A stretch of DNA of 64,000 nt from Vibrio sp. JPW-9-11-11 (GTDB lineage Bacteria > Pseudomonadota > Gammaproteobacteria > Enterobacterales > Vibrionaceae), in assembly GCF_013369335.1 (NCBI RefSeq), contig NZ_SZQJ01000002.1, positions 1-64,000 of the forward strand, given 5' to 3'. The translations under genes were made by a program, and so were the position numbers. How positions within the stretch are numbered: the first letter of the stretch is position 1; each line of letters begins with the position of its first letter. Shown here piece by piece: positions 63,990 to 64,000 of this stretch. Under the pieces are notes generated by a model. That model was not told the DNA's origin. It worked only from the letters and a program-made list of their open reading frames with translations, and did no database searches.

Positions 63990-64000
63990 ATGAAAATCGA
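63990..64000 (+). CDS. slyD: Probable start of slyD (partial)
   Basis: An ATG at 63990 follows TTGGAGTTAAT and opens a frame beginning M-K-I before the window ends. SlyD, a peptidyl-prolyl isomerase and metallochaperone, follows yheV in related genomes and often begins with similar residues. Only three codons are visible, so the call rests mainly on gene order. Confidence 0.4.

Overview
The window is an ordinary stretch of a Vibrio (Vibrionaceae, Gammaproteobacteria) large chromosome. It starts at the 3' end of a ribosomal operon (23S end, 5S, tRNA-Asp). The gene order is the core Vibrio order: metJ/metBL/metF, priA-cytR-ftsN-hslVU, frdABCD/epmA, secB/gpsA/cysE, dsbD, pyrBI, the arginine deiminase genes, dcuA-aspA-fxsA, the extracellular nuclease xds, pabA-argD-astAD, crp, and the prkB-yheU-yheT-yheS / kefGB block. 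I saw no insertion sequence, integrase, phage, CRISPR array or toxin-antitoxin pair. Almost every gene belongs to a known family, so the less explained signals are in the intergenic regions and leaders.

Layout. 1-600: rRNA/tRNA operon end with two terminators. 695-9400: glpX, zapB, a methionine regulon (metF, metBL and metJ, with tandem MetJ boxes in front of metF and between metB and metJ), a short malic enzyme, and rpmE. 9680-15960: priA, cytR, ftsN, hslV, hslU. 16195-17598: an SPFH/band-7 membrane protein. 17655-20994: fumarate reductase frdABCD (minus strand), divergent from epmA. 22551-25697: rhodanese, secB, gpsA, cysE. 25922-32131: a small secreted or anchored protein, a two-part sodium:solute symporter, a MarC-family protein, a LuxR-type response regulator, and dsbD.

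32274-43784 is an arginine / carbamoyl-phosphate / anaerobic cluster on the minus strand. It holds an ArgR-family regulator, pyrBI with a pyrL-type attenuator, arcA-arcC-argF(arcB), a YfcC-type transporter (probable arginine/ornithine exchanger), dcuA and aspA. PyrB and ArgF use carbamoyl phosphate and ArcC makes or consumes it. AspA and DcuA feed fumarate to the fumarate reductase encoded upstream. Several leaders here carry AU-rich stem-loops or candidate ArgR/FNR sites. 44114-49748: fxsA, xds, and a MarR-controlled flavin reductase / EamA exporter pair. 49818-55606: pabA, argD-astA-astD (arginine succinyltransferase pathway) and a DUF1338 gene. 55682-61157: crp and the minus-strand yheS...prkB operon. 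61312-64000: kefG-kefB, yheV and the first bases of a probable slyD.

Most interesting for follow-up: (1) a 73-nt stem-loop between argD and astA whose 27-bp stem is fully paired only as sense RNA, because all three non-Watson-Crick pairs are G-U; (2) the ArgR-family regulator beside the arc/pyr genes, which has Asn at the first position of the usual Asp-Asp arginine-binding pair and has tandem ARG boxes upstream of its own gene; (3) AU-rich stem-loops close to the ribosome binding sites of arcD, arcA and dcuA; (4) duplicated MarR-type operators; (5) a pyrL attenuator whose leader frame runs into pyrB.
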